Positions 1 through 8,392 of a DNA stretch of 64,000 nt are shown here, piece after piece (position 1 is the first letter of the stretch; every line of letters starts with the position of its first letter). The translations under genes were made by a program, and so were the position numbers. The notes under the pieces are model-generated. The model worked only from the letters and a program-made list of their open reading frames with translations. It did not search any database and was not told the DNA's origin. The DNA lies in assembly GCA_944325065.1 (NCBI GenBank), contig CALUYS010000003.1:1-64000 (forward strand). The letters run 5' to 3'. Source of the stretch: Candidatus Gastranaerophilales bacterium (GTDB lineage Bacteria; Cyanobacteriota; Vampirovibrionia; Gastranaerophilales; Gastranaerophilaceae).

Positions 1-795
1 AACTTCTCCGCCATCGACGCCGCCGTCTCCGCCATCAAAGCCTGTGCCGCCGCCATCAAAGCTGATGTCACCAACTATAACGTCTACGCCGAGTACGCCA
101 ACAAAGCCCTCGACGCCGCCCAAACCAATGTCAACTACCTCAAAGACACCTACAACAAAAACGGCATCAAAGATACCCTCGACGCCGCCGAAGCCGCCCT
201 CGACACCGCCTACGACGACGCCTACGCCGCCGCCACCGAAGCCCTAGAAGCACCATCAGCACCATCACCAAGAACACCATCAACAACACCAGCAGCATCA
301 GCAGCAGAAGCAGGAGCAGACGAAATGAAGAGCCCGGACGAGGAGCCCGCCGCCCGCACCGCCGAAGTCCTCGCCACCAAAACCGCCGAAGCCGCCGACG
401 ACGCCGAAGCCGCCGCCGACGACGCCTACGCCGCCGCCGACGCCGCCGAAGCCGCCGCCGACGACGCCGACGCCGCCAAAGCCGCCAACGCCGCCGACGA
501 CGCCATCGCCGCCGCCGCCGACGCCCAAGAAGACGTCGAAGAAATCAAAGCCAACGTCAGCGTCCTCAAAAGCAAATACAGCACATCCTCAGACAGCGTC
601 GCCAAAGCCGTCGCCGCCGACGTCAGCGCCAACTTCTCCGCCATCGACGCCGCCGTCTCCGCCATCAAAGCCTGTGCCGCCGCCATCAAAGCTGATGTCA
701 CCAACTACAACGTCTACGCCGATTACGCCAACAAAGCCCTCGCCGCCGCCCAAGCCAATGTCAACTACCTCGAAGACACCTACAGCGAATACGAC
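1..795 (+). repeat. Two copies of a 630-bp-spaced direct repeat (1-165 and 631-795)
   Basis: Bases 1-60 and 631-690 are identical. Bases 61-120 and 691-750 differ at three positions, two of which change the encoded residue (Glu/Asp and Asp/Ala). Similarity fades after about 165 bp. The spacing is 630 bp, exactly 210 codons, so copies stay in frame. This near-identity at DNA level suggests recent duplication or gene conversion within a longer array that continues to the left. Confidence 0.9.
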
Positions 796-891
796 TTCAA
801 AGATGCCCTCGCCAACGCCAAAACCAACCTCGAGGAAGCCCTAAAAAACTGGAGGGCGGAGTTACTCCAAACCAGGCTCAATAACCTCTAA
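1..891 (+). CDS. Alanine-rich GC-rich repeat protein, 3' part (partial at left edge)
   Basis: One reading frame is open from base 1 to the TAA at 889-891 (296 residues), so the start lies outside the window. The protein is dominated by Ala with Asp, Glu, Lys and Tyr and should be helical or coiled coil. Four heptads (DDAEAAA, DDAYAAA, DAAEAAA, DDADAAK) are encoded at 397-480. A roughly 80-residue module beginning NFSAIDAAVSAIKACAAAIK occurs at residues 1-80 and again from residue 211, so the unit is 210 residues. A Pro/Ser/Thr/Ala linker (residues about 83-110) separates the copies. Codons are almost all GCC, GAC, ATC, GTC, while the rest of the window is AT-rich. I recognise no family. A surface or filamentous repeat protein is possible but unproven. 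Recent transfer, strong codon selection or an assembly join would all explain the composition. Confidence 0.75.
   Translation, partial: NFSAIDAAVSAIKACAAAIKADVTNYNVYAEYANKALDAAQTNVNYLKDTYNKNGIKDTLDAAEAALDTAYDDAYAAATEALEAPSAPSPRTPSTTPAASAAEAGADEMKSPDEEPAARTAEVLATKTAEAADDAEAAADDAYAAADAAEAAADDADAAKAANAADDAIAAAADAQEDVEEIKANVSVLKSKYSTSSDSVAKAVAADVSANFSAIDAAVSAIKACAAAIKADVTNYNVYADYANKALAAAQANVNYLEDTYSEYDFKDALANAKTNLEEALKNWRAELLQTRLNNL
397..480 (+). repeat. Four tandem 21-bp (heptad) repeats
   Basis: Four consecutive 21-nt units encode DDAEAAA, DDAYAAA, DAAEAAA and DDADAAK. The period of seven residues fits a coiled coil or long helix with acidic and alanine faces. They lie in the middle of the 630-bp unit, after the Pro/Ser/Thr linker. 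Confidence 0.8.
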
Positions 892-950
892 GACATCGAC
901 GCAAAATCATAGTTCCTTTAATAACAATACAATACAATATATATATTTAT

Positions 951-993
951 AATCAGTTTGACTTGTTATCTCGCATTGTCGAACTGATTTTTT
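951..993 (+). terminator. Rho-independent terminator after the repeat protein
   Basis: Arms AATCAGTTTGAC (951-962) and GTCGAACTGATT (978-989) pair with one G-U, with a 15-nt loop, followed by a T run. It lies about 60 bp after the stop codon of the repeat protein. The left arm also contains the stop codon of a tiny minus-strand ORF. Confidence 0.8.
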
Positions 994-1054
994 CAAGTGC
1001 ATAAATTACCATTATAATAACTAAAATTTGACATATTGTGTTTATAATCGTCAT
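953..1054 (-). CDS. Possible 33-aa membrane peptide
   Basis: ATG at 1054 overlaps the TGA of the upstream broken ORF as ATGA, the usual sign of translational coupling. The peptide begins MTIINTICQILVIIMVIY, a single hydrophobic helix, followed by a charged tail (ALEKISSTMRDNKSN). It ends inside the plus-strand terminator arm. No family is recognised. Given its length the call rests on the coupling and the hydrophobic pattern only. With its upstream partner it could be the relic of a phage or plasmid small membrane gene pair. Confidence 0.3.
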   Translation of the reverse strand: MTIINTICQILVIIMVIYALEKISSTMRDNKSN

Positions 1055-1296
1055 AATTCTTTCTCCATTTCGTTTATCAAGTTTTCTATTTTTTTATCTA
1101 AGACAATATAATTACTTAAAAATATATACGTATAATATAAACCCATTAGTATTAATATTAATTTATATGTATTATCAATAAATAACACCCAAATTGTACC
1201 ACTTACAACAATTGCTGCTTATTGTATAGACATTTGCCTTTTGTTTATATTATTCTCAACCCTTGTTTTTAATACACCTATTTTATCGCTACTCAT
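1051..1296 (-). pseudogene. Small membrane protein gene interrupted by an in-frame TAA
   Basis: From ATG at 1296 the frame reads MSSDKIGVLKTRVENNINKR then QMSIQ, hits TAA at 1221-1219, and continues for 55 residues with two hydrophobic stretches (about AAIVVSGTIWVLF and LILILMGLYYTYIFL) and a charged coil-like end (LDKKIENLINEMEKEL). The frame stays protein-like after the stop, and the terminal TGA overlaps the ATG of the next ORF. I read this as one gene of 81 codons broken by a point mutation (CAA CAA or similar to CAA TAA). A true start after the stop is not evident. No family is recognised. Confidence 0.4.
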
Positions 1297-1414
1297 ATAC
1301 CTATTATAATGTATTTATGCTATACCAGCAATATTTCATTTATATTAACTTTTGTTAAAAATTTGAATTTAAGTAACAATTTTTATTTTTACCAAACTTT
1401 ATTAACTATAACCA

Positions 1415-1423
1415 TGTTATAAT
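1415..1423 (+). promoter_or_regulatory. Extended -10 promoter element for the P-loop kinase gene
   Basis: TG-T-TATAAT, an extended -10 box matching the consensus, lies 36 bp before the ATG of the downstream gene. The -35 is poor. The same TGTTA(T/C/A)AAT form recurs before flhA and ilvB in this window. The rest of 892-1458 holds only the terminator and the minus-strand ORF relics. Confidence 0.55.
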
Positions 1424-1458
1424 TTTAAAGAAACGTTTATAGGACTTCAAATTTTTTT

Positions 1459-2301
1459 ATGGAACTTCTTCTTTGTGAAAATAAAAAAACAATCAATAAT
1501 TCAAACCCCAAAATTAACAAACTTTTCAAGTTACTAAATGTCATAAACGAACAACTAAAAAAGGATAAACAACAAAAAGAACCACTCGTTTTATCAATTC
1601 AAGATGGTTTTCTACCTAAGTTTATTAACTTGCTTATATCTCAAAATACTAATCACACAATTGGTATTGCAGGAGAGTCTGCTTGTGGAAAAACCACTTT
1701 TGTTTCCTCTATTATGAGTGTATTTTCTCATTTAAATAACAAAAATTACTACACATCTTTATGTTGCGATGATTATTATCTCGATACCTCCGAAGCTCTT
1801 AATAAAGTTAACGGTAGTTTTCAAGAATATTTTAAAATGGGCTACTCTTTTGACACACCAAATGCTTTAAACCTTGAACTTCTAAATTCCCATCTTGAAT
1901 CACTCAAAAATAATATTGACATAACTTCACCAAAATACAATTTTGTCACTTGCAAAAGTGAACTTAACAAAGGTCAAGTTAAAAAAGCTTCAAAAATTAT
2001 TATCTTGGAAGGACTTTTTGCTCTTAACCACAGACTCGATAATGCTATTGATATAAAAGTATATATAGACACCCCATTTGATGTCATTAAAGATAGATGG
2101 TTTAAACGTGCAGCTTCACGAGGCAAAGCAGGTGATGCCGCCAAGATTCAATTCAATGATGTAAATATTGCTGCTAAAAAATATATCCGACCACACAAAA
2201 ATAATGCACATATTGTGCTAAATGGTTGTGTAACAGCTAATTATATCATAGATTTTACACAAAATATGACTAATGCTATTTATCAAGCTTTAAAAGAGTA
2301 A
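1459..2301 (+). CDS. Uridine kinase/phosphoribulokinase-family P-loop kinase
   Basis: 280 residues. The P-loop GESACGKT is at residues 72-79 after a beta strand (HTIGIA), followed by a CDDYY motif and an 'IIILEGLFAL' Walker-B-like strand. These are the hallmarks of the uridine kinase/PRK/pantothenate kinase superfamily. The family phosphorylates a small-molecule hydroxyl (uridine, ribulose phosphate or similar) with ATP in the cytosol. The 65-residue N-terminal extension is longer than in a standard Udk, so the substrate cannot be assigned. It stands alone, with its own extended -10 promoter and a weak, distant AGGA Shine-Dalgarno. It converges on the minus-strand DUF2130 gene. Confidence 0.75.
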   Translation: MELLLCENKKTINNSNPKINKLFKLLNVINEQLKKDKQQKEPLVLSIQDGFLPKFINLLISQNTNHTIGIAGESACGKTTFVSSIMSVFSHLNNKNYYTSLCCDDYYLDTSEALNKVNGSFQEYFKMGYSFDTPNALNLELLNSHLESLKNNIDITSPKYNFVTCKSELNKGQVKKASKIIILEGLFALNHRLDNAIDIKVYIDTPFDVIKDRWFKRAASRGKAGDAAKIQFNDVNIAAKKYIRPHKNNAHIVLNGCVTANYIIDFTQNMTNAIYQALKE

Positions 2302-2389
2302 CTTTGTCATTATTAGCTTGCATGTGCGAACTTTAAAAAATTAATATAATTAATATTGTTCGTTCTTACTAGCTCATTAACTAAAAAAA

Positions 2390-3634
2390 TCATTCTTCTT
2401 TCAACAAAGTCCCAATACTTAACAATTCTTTTGTTTCAATGCTGCTTCCTGCTATCCCTTGTATCGAACCTATCATCGCAGTTGTATTATTTAATACTAA
2501 CTCAAGTTGCTTTTCTCGTTTTGCCCATTCACGCTGAAAAACAGACTTCTCTTTTTCTAAATCACTTTTCATTGTAACAAAAGCATTTATTATATTTTCA
2601 AATTGTGTCTTAAACTCATTACCGGTTAAATAATTATATAATAATGCAGTTTTTTCATGCCGATTGTCTTGAGCATTTATTATATTATTCAACTTTATTA
2701 TTGTTTCACGTAAAATAACAACAAGCCCTTTAAATTCAGCGTAGGAACATATATAAATCCCGTCTTTTAAGCCCATTCTTTCCATATCTTGCGGATAAAC
2801 TTGAGTCACCAAAACACCTATATCAGCTCCTTTTTCTTGACAATTATTTTTAAATTTTTCAATCCAATCTTTGCCAAATGTCTTTGTTCGCTTGCTTTCA
2901 TAATATATCTTCCCACAATTTAAACACTCACGAGTATTAACTATTTGAAGAACATCGGCCCCTTGTTTGCCTTTGCCTATGGCTTGTATATCATCTAAAA
3001 TAAACTTTTCTTTTAAATACTGTTCTATAGCCAACTCCTGAACTTCACCTTGAAGCTGCATTGAACCTTGTTCATATTTTCGTTTCATTTCCTCAATAAG
3101 TTTGCCCTGGTCTTCCAGTTGTTTTTTATATTGAATAATAACAAGCTCATTTTCTGCATCAATAGCTTGTTTTAATTTAATTTTCTCATTTAAAATTTGC
3201 TCATTTAACTTTCTTTGCAACTCAAGCTCAAATTCTTCTTTCATTGATTCTTTTTCACGCTTCAATTTCATATTTTGAGCTTCAAGCTCAATCATTTGTT
3301 TTAGTTTTTGCGTTTTTTCATTCAACTCATCTTCTAAACGTTTTGTGAGCAAACTTTGTTCATTCATTATCTTTTCTTTTAAATTTTTTTCATTTTCATA
3401 AAGTTTTTCTTTATAATCTTTTTCAAGCTCAAGTTTAACTTCCTCCATACGTTTTGTTGCTGATTTAAGCAAATTTTCACGTTCTATTTTCATTTGATCC
3501 ATCTTTTGCTGGTATTTTTTTTGCTGTATTTCAAGCATTTTATTCACTTCGTCTTTTGCACCTGCTTTAATAATATCCTTTATGTCAATAACATAATCAC
3601 AATTTGGACATCTTATTTCATTAGATTTTTCCAT
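2390..3634 (-). CDS. DUF2130 coiled-coil protein
   Basis: 414 residues. An N-terminal zinc-ribbon-like CPNC is followed by a long charged coiled coil (about residues 30-200, rich in Lys, Glu, Gln). The C-terminal globular part shows the conserved DUF2130 signature (GADVLQIV, then ESKRTKTFGKDWIEKFK, then GADIGVLVTQ). DUF2130 proteins are of unknown function. The GAD...ESKR arrangement recalls PD-(D/E)xK nucleases, which is inference. The gene has a good AAGGAAG Shine-Dalgarno and lies 34 bp after the AsmA-like gene on the same strand, so they are probably co-transcribed. Confidence 0.85.
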   Translation of the reverse strand: MEKSNEIRCPNCDYVIDIKDIIKAGAKDEVNKMLEIQQKKYQQKMDQMKIERENLLKSATKRMEEVKLELEKDYKEKLYENEKNLKEKIMNEQSLLTKRLEDELNEKTQKLKQMIELEAQNMKLKREKESMKEEFELELQRKLNEQILNEKIKLKQAIDAENELVIIQYKKQLEDQGKLIEEMKRKYEQGSMQLQGEVQELAIEQYLKEKFILDDIQAIGKGKQGADVLQIVNTRECLNCGKIYYESKRTKTFGKDWIEKFKNNCQEKGADIGVLVTQVYPQDMERMGLKDGIYICSYAEFKGLVVILRETIIKLNNIINAQDNRHEKTALLYNYLTGNEFKTQFENIINAFVTMKSDLEKEKSVFQREWAKREKQLELVLNNTTAMIGSIQGIAGSSIETKELLSIGTLLKEE

Positions 3635-3668
3635 ATTTTTATTCTTCCTTTATTATTTTTGCATGGTT

Positions 3669-6600
3669 TTATGGTGTTTGTTGTTGCTTATTGATATTCT
3701 TTTTAATATTATCCAATAAATCAGGTAATGCTTTATTTATAGCCTCTTTTGCTTTGTTTGTTGTATCATCTATAATTTGTTTTTTTGTTTGTTCCAATTC
3801 TGTTTTTACTTCTTCTTTTGTTTTCAATTTTACATTACCAAAAGTTGATAATACATTTTGTGCTTGATTTTCATCATTTTGTGTCATAAGCCATTTAAAA
3901 GATTTAACTGATGATGGATTTAACATATTCCCATTAATTATAACTTTAAAATACTTTGATTCAGGATTTTCAGGCGTCAACCTTGGTATTTTGTTTATAT
4001 ATGTAGCATCTATTTTTTGATTATAAGTATTCATTAAATTCGAAATAGTATTACCAAATTTTCCAACATTACCAATAAGTTTTGAAATAGACATATCATT
4101 TAACGGTCCCAACAATGAAACTATTTCATTTGAAACACATCCCATAAGTTCAAGATTACTGTCATTAGTTAATAAGTTCATTTTGCCATCTATATATAAA
4201 CTCATATTTTTGCCAGATGACAAAATTGGATTTAAATTCATCCAGCCATTTGAAAAGCTAACATTTCCTTTTAAATAGTCAAATTCTCCTGTATTTTTAG
4301 GTGAAATTGTTCGCAATGTATTAGCTAAATTTGATTTAAATAAATTTATTCCATTTAAATTTTGTGCATAAAGAAAATGCTCAAAACAGCCTAAATCTCC
4401 TAATTGTCCATTTTTAATTAAAAAATCAGCATTTCCTTTTAATGTTTTTATCTGAGTATCATAATCAATACCTCTTAAATTCAAATTAGCATTAAAGTCT
4501 AAAGTTCCTTTAACTTGATCTTTTATTCCAACTGTTGCATATATGGCATCATTGGCTTTTATTCCTTTACCATTTATCTTTACATTTATATTTGTATTCT
4601 TAAGATTATAAGAAATTTTTGGTATTAATATTCTTCCATCAAAAGCATTTGCATTTAAATTTGTTAAATAAAATACATTATTTGATAAACTAAAATCAGA
4701 TTTAATATTTGAAGCAACAATATTCCCCATCTTAAATTTAACGATTTCACCTTTACCATTTATAATTTTTAAAGGTAAATCAAAATTATTTGATGATTGA
4801 TGAGCAACATTTGACGAAGAAGATGAAGATGATGATTGTAATTTTGAAATATTATCAACAATTTCAAATAACTTATCAGCATCTATTGAATTTGAGCTAA
4901 TACTAATAGGATTTATTGTAATAATTTTATCATATATTGATTTTATACTTGCATTAAAATTAACCTTTGAATCATTTAAATTTAAATCATTACAATTAAT
5001 TAAAATTTCTTCACCATTTAATGTAATATTTAAATCAGACAAAGTTGTTTTTAATTGTGGTATATTTGCACTTATAAGTTTTACATATCCACCCAATTGC
5101 GGTCTTTCTAGTTTACCATTAATATTAATATCAGTTTTAACAAGAAGATTTGAGCTATCATATTGAGGGATTGAAAATGAAATTTCAGTTGGTGTATGAA
5201 TTTTGATATTATTAACACGTGGATATTTTGAATAAATATCATTTATTTTTCCACTTAAATAAATAAATTTACTTGAATTATTTAAATTATCTTTTATATT
5301 GTTTGATAGTACATTTAAATTTGAATTCATTTTATATATACCTGTATTATCAAGAATTAATTCATTATCATTTAATATTAATGAAATATTTAATAAACTT
5401 GCCTTGCCATATAAATCATTAATTTTTATAAAATTTAAATTATTGGAAGAATTAGCAAGAATTTGCATCCCAATATTATTTTTAACGCTATCTCCATTAA
5501 TATCAATAATAATAGGCAAAGTGCCATTAGCTTCGAACATAGACTTAAGTTCTTTGGGTATTAATGATTTTATATCGTATGCATTAATACGACCTTGTCC
5601 TTTTATTTTAATATTTGGATTTGACTGATATTTTTTTATTTCTCCTTCAAAACTTATTGGTGAATTATTTATAAACACATCAAAAGGTTTAATTTTTATA
5701 TTCTTAGAATCAAGTTTTAAGTCTATATTTTTAACTTTTATATTAGAATTTAAATTCGATAATACAATATAGGTATGAGGTATGGTTATATTACCTTCAA
5801 TATTTTTTAAATCAGATTTAATATTTAATATTCCATTATTTGAAACCAAATTTATATTATTAATTAAATCAACAAAATTAAAGTCTTTATAATTAAATTT
5901 TATTATTGGATTAATATTATTTAAGTTTCCCTTTATTAAAGCATTTAATTCAATATTTCCATTTTTTAATTTATAATTTTTCTTTAGATCTTTTGGCATA
6001 AATGCTTCATATAAGTTTTTTAAATCAATTTGTTCTGACATTATATTTATATTAGCAAAAGCATTTTTATCTATATTTCCCTTTACCAAAAATTTTGCAC
6101 CATTTATTAAAGCAAATGTATTTTTTACATTCATTTGATTATTTGAGAAATCAATATCTGAATTAATATTAAGTATTTTTAAAGGTAACTTTTTGTGAAT
6201 AATATTTACATTTTCAACTTTAAAAAATCCACTTGAATTAAAATCTTTTAAATTTGACTCAATAATTAATTTAGAATTTATTAAACCATTAACTAAAAAA
6301 TCATCAAGTCCTAACTCATAATTTAGTATTTTTAGTAACGAACTTAATATATTTTTAATATCAGCTACTTTTATATTTAAAGCTTCAATATTTAAGTTAG
6401 TTTTACTATTTTTATCAAATTTAAAAAATCCATTTAAGTTAATTTTATCTGTTTTATTAACATATAAATTTGAATCAATATTGGTTTTATTTTTATTAAA
6501 TTTCATTTTAAAATAATTATTATCAATTTTTTCATTATTTAAAACAAAATTGAAATTATCAATGTTAAAATATCCATTTAAATTAAGATCATTATGTTTA

Positions 6601-7418
6601 TTATTTTTTACTTTTAAATTGCAATTTATATTTGAATAAAAGTCATACTTGACAATATTATAAAAAGGATGTCCTATATTTATAGGTTCTTGCACTTCTT
6701 TTTCATCATCATTATCTTGTTCAAAACTAATTTCAGGCAAAATTGTATCAAGTTTAATATTATAATCAAGATAAGTTTTATTTTTTGAAATAACAGTACC
6801 GACAAAATCCATTTTAATTTTTTCATTTAATTTAAAGTCTTTTATAAAAAATTTTTCACCTTTTATAGAAAGTGGTTCAACAAGTTTTTCATCGGTTAAA
6901 TTAAGATTATAATTCAAAATACTAATATCCGGCATTTTATATGAAAAGTTAAAAGGGAAAGTATTCATTTGAGAATTATTTTCTTCTTTTAATTGTTCAT
7001 TTTGATTAGCAGATAAATAATCGTTAATATATTTTTGAATATATAATTGTCCAGAAGATAAAATCTTTAAATTTAAACTTAAACCATCAACATAAATTTC
7101 ATCAAAACTTATTGATTTTAAAATAAGAGGAAAAATATTAACTAAGACTTTTGAATCCTTTATATTAACAAATTCATTTTTATCATCGTATTTAACACTT
7201 AAATTTTGTGCCTTTACCCCTATTTTTAATAAAGGAGTTGTCACAATTTTTAAATTATCATAGCTGACATTCAAATTGACAGTATCTTTTGCCAATTTAT
7301 TTATATCATTTTTATAATTATTTAAATTTATAACATTTGGCAATATAAATAAAAATACAAAATAAAAAATAGCAATAAAAAAAAGCAAGGTAACTGTAAA
7401 TATTTTAAATTTTTTCAT
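3669..7418 (-). CDS. AsmA-family envelope protein (large, 1249 aa)
   Basis: A single N-terminal membrane anchor follows MKKFKIFTV, and the rest is a very long repetitive beta-rich chain of Asn, Ile, Leu and Lys. It ends in an AsmA-type C-terminal region (about residues 1000-1200), where a short 'GNADFLIKNGQLG' strand pattern is seen. AsmA/TamB-like proteins are inner-membrane anchored, span the periplasm and are linked to phospholipid transport to the outer membrane, so this supports a diderm cell. A serine run (QSSSSSSSSN) breaks the repeats. I start it at 7418, where GGTGA sits about 10 nt upstream. The ATG at 7454 lies inside a palindrome with no Shine-Dalgarno. DUF2130 follows in the same direction. 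Confidence 0.8.
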   Translation of the reverse strand: MKKFKIFTVTLLFFIAIFYFVFLFILPNVINLNNYKNDINKLAKDTVNLNVSYDNLKIVTTPLLKIGVKAQNLSVKYDDKNEFVNIKDSKVLVNIFPLILKSISFDEIYVDGLSLNLKILSSGQLYIQKYINDYLSANQNEQLKEENNSQMNTFPFNFSYKMPDISILNYNLNLTDEKLVEPLSIKGEKFFIKDFKLNEKIKMDFVGTVISKNKTYLDYNIKLDTILPEISFEQDNDDEKEVQEPINIGHPFYNIVKYDFYSNINCNLKVKNNKHNDLNLNGYFNIDNFNFVLNNEKIDNNYFKMKFNKNKTNIDSNLYVNKTDKINLNGFFKFDKNSKTNLNIEALNIKVADIKNILSSLLKILNYELGLDDFLVNGLINSKLIIESNLKDFNSSGFFKVENVNIIHKKLPLKILNINSDIDFSNNQMNVKNTFALINGAKFLVKGNIDKNAFANINIMSEQIDLKNLYEAFMPKDLKKNYKLKNGNIELNALIKGNLNNINPIIKFNYKDFNFVDLINNINLVSNNGILNIKSDLKNIEGNITIPHTYIVLSNLNSNIKVKNIDLKLDSKNIKIKPFDVFINNSPISFEGEIKKYQSNPNIKIKGQGRINAYDIKSLIPKELKSMFEANGTLPIIIDINGDSVKNNIGMQILANSSNNLNFIKINDLYGKASLLNISLILNDNELILDNTGIYKMNSNLNVLSNNIKDNLNNSSKFIYLSGKINDIYSKYPRVNNIKIHTPTEISFSIPQYDSSNLLVKTDININGKLERPQLGGYVKLISANIPQLKTTLSDLNITLNGEEILINCNDLNLNDSKVNFNASIKSIYDKIITINPISISSNSIDADKLFEIVDNISKLQSSSSSSSSNVAHQSSNNFDLPLKIINGKGEIVKFKMGNIVASNIKSDFSLSNNVFYLTNLNANAFDGRILIPKISYNLKNTNINVKINGKGIKANDAIYATVGIKDQVKGTLDFNANLNLRGIDYDTQIKTLKGNADFLIKNGQLGDLGCFEHFLYAQNLNGINLFKSNLANTLRTISPKNTGEFDYLKGNVSFSNGWMNLNPILSSGKNMSLYIDGKMNLLTNDSNLELMGCVSNEIVSLLGPLNDMSISKLIGNVGKFGNTISNLMNTYNQKIDATYINKIPRLTPENPESKYFKVIINGNMLNPSSVKSFKWLMTQNDENQAQNVLSTFGNVKLKTKEEVKTELEQTKKQIIDDTTNKAKEAINKALPDLLDNIKKNINKQQQTP

Positions 7419-7435
7419 ATGATAAAATTCACCAT

Positions 7436-7473
7436 GTTCAATATATAATAACATATATTATTATATATTGAAC
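7436..7473. promoter_or_regulatory. Perfect inverted repeat upstream of the AsmA-like gene
   Basis: Arms GTTCAATATATAATAA (7436-7451) and its exact reverse complement (7458-7473) flank a 6-nt centre. It is 18 bp before the chosen ATG on the minus strand and contains a TATAAT, so it overlaps the likely promoter or 5' leader. It could be a repressor operator, a leader hairpin or the trace of a mobile element. Confidence 0.6.
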
Positions 7474-7540
7474 AATAAAAAAATTAAATATCTTTTTTTC
7501 TTGTTTTATCAAGAATATATACTTACTCCAACATTTTTTG

Positions 7541-8158
7541 CTACATTTCTAAAAAGGTCAATGACACTTTCAAGAATTTTTTTCCCTTTTCAACTACGTA
7601 ACAAGTATTTTCAAGTATATTTACAGCTTTTGATGCACTTATGCCTCTTTCAGCATAACCGTCTCTATATTCTCTTAATTGTATCATCGCTAAAAAATTA
7701 TTAATAGCAACAACTAATTGTTCCTGAATAGTTGGTGTCTTACCAGATTTAAAATATTTGGCATTATGTTTTTCAATTAAGGACAAAATATCATTGTTTA
7801 TTTCTTGACTATTCATCAAATTCTGTTTTTTAGATTCTGTTAACATGTGAACACTATATTTAGGAGGCTTATTAACCACATTCCACTTTTTCATCAGTAA
7901 GCTTACCCTCTTTATCAAGTATTCTTTCAGTAATCATAAGATTCCCGATATCACACAATGTTTCTGCGGTTTTAATATCACAATAATGCTTATCCGTCAA
8001 ATCAAACCCCAGACTTTTAGCAATACTTAATACTATATAAATCGTTTTTTATTTTTCATAATAACGCTCATTTAAATTTTTTAATTCAATGGTATTTACG
8101 GATCAAATAAAATCATTAGATAGCATTTTTTATATAATCTTCAACAAAAAACGCTTTT
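7541..8158 (-). pseudogene. Decayed HD-GYP-domain gene
   Basis: On the minus strand, successive frames read as an HD-GYP domain. One frame (about 8042-7870) gives VLSIAKSLGFDLTDKHYCDI, then TAETLCDIGNLMITERILDK and EGKLTDEKV before two stops; this matches the HD-GYP core, but the catalytic LHDIGK is LCDIGN. A second frame (7918-7541) gives the C-terminal half, ending with FLAMIQLREYRDGYAERG and ISASKAVNIL, equivalent to the family's 'FDAM..DRPYR....A...L'. Further upstream (to about 8158) broken pieces such as SVNTIELKNLNERYYEK remain. HD-GYP proteins hydrolyse cyclic di-GMP. Frameshifts, stops and lost metal ligands mean this copy is dead. Confidence 0.55.
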
Positions 8159-8324
8159 AACCCAACTTCTTCTCTTCCTTCTTACTTTTCATCATCTATC
8201 GTATTTTTTTATTAAATGCTATATACTATAACTTATTATACCATCCATAATAACTCCTATATTACATCTATATTCAATACACAATATTTATTTTAGCATA
8301 TTAAATAAATTATAATAACAAATT

Positions 8325-8362
8325 AATGGCAAATACCTTTAATCAAAACGGTACTTACCATT
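8325..8362 (-). terminator. Probable terminator after rubrerythrin
   Basis: Arms AATGGCAAATACC (8325-8337) and GGTACTTACCATT (8350-8362) pair with two G-U or mismatched positions. On the minus strand the hairpin is 31 bp after the rubrerythrin stop and is followed by AATTTGTTATT. Confidence 0.5.
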
Positions 8363-8392
8363 AACATAATAATTAATATAATATTAAACAAA

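Noticed and set aside
44-704. Pro/Thr-rich and Gly-rich ORFs in other frames of the GC-rich start region (44-247 plus, 298-528 minus, 426-704 minus)
   Set aside because: They are shadows of the GCC-rich repeat gene. A GCC-rich frame gives Pro/Thr or Gly/Val text in other frames; no start sites or domains support them.
7541-7918. 125-aa ORF as an intact gene
   Set aside because: Its C-terminal text matches only the second half of an HD-GYP domain, and the first half is in another frame with stops, so it is part of a pseudogene.
8200-8324. Short AT-rich ORFs between the HD-GYP relic and rubrerythrin terminator
   Set aside because: Under 40 codons, no site, no recognisable text.
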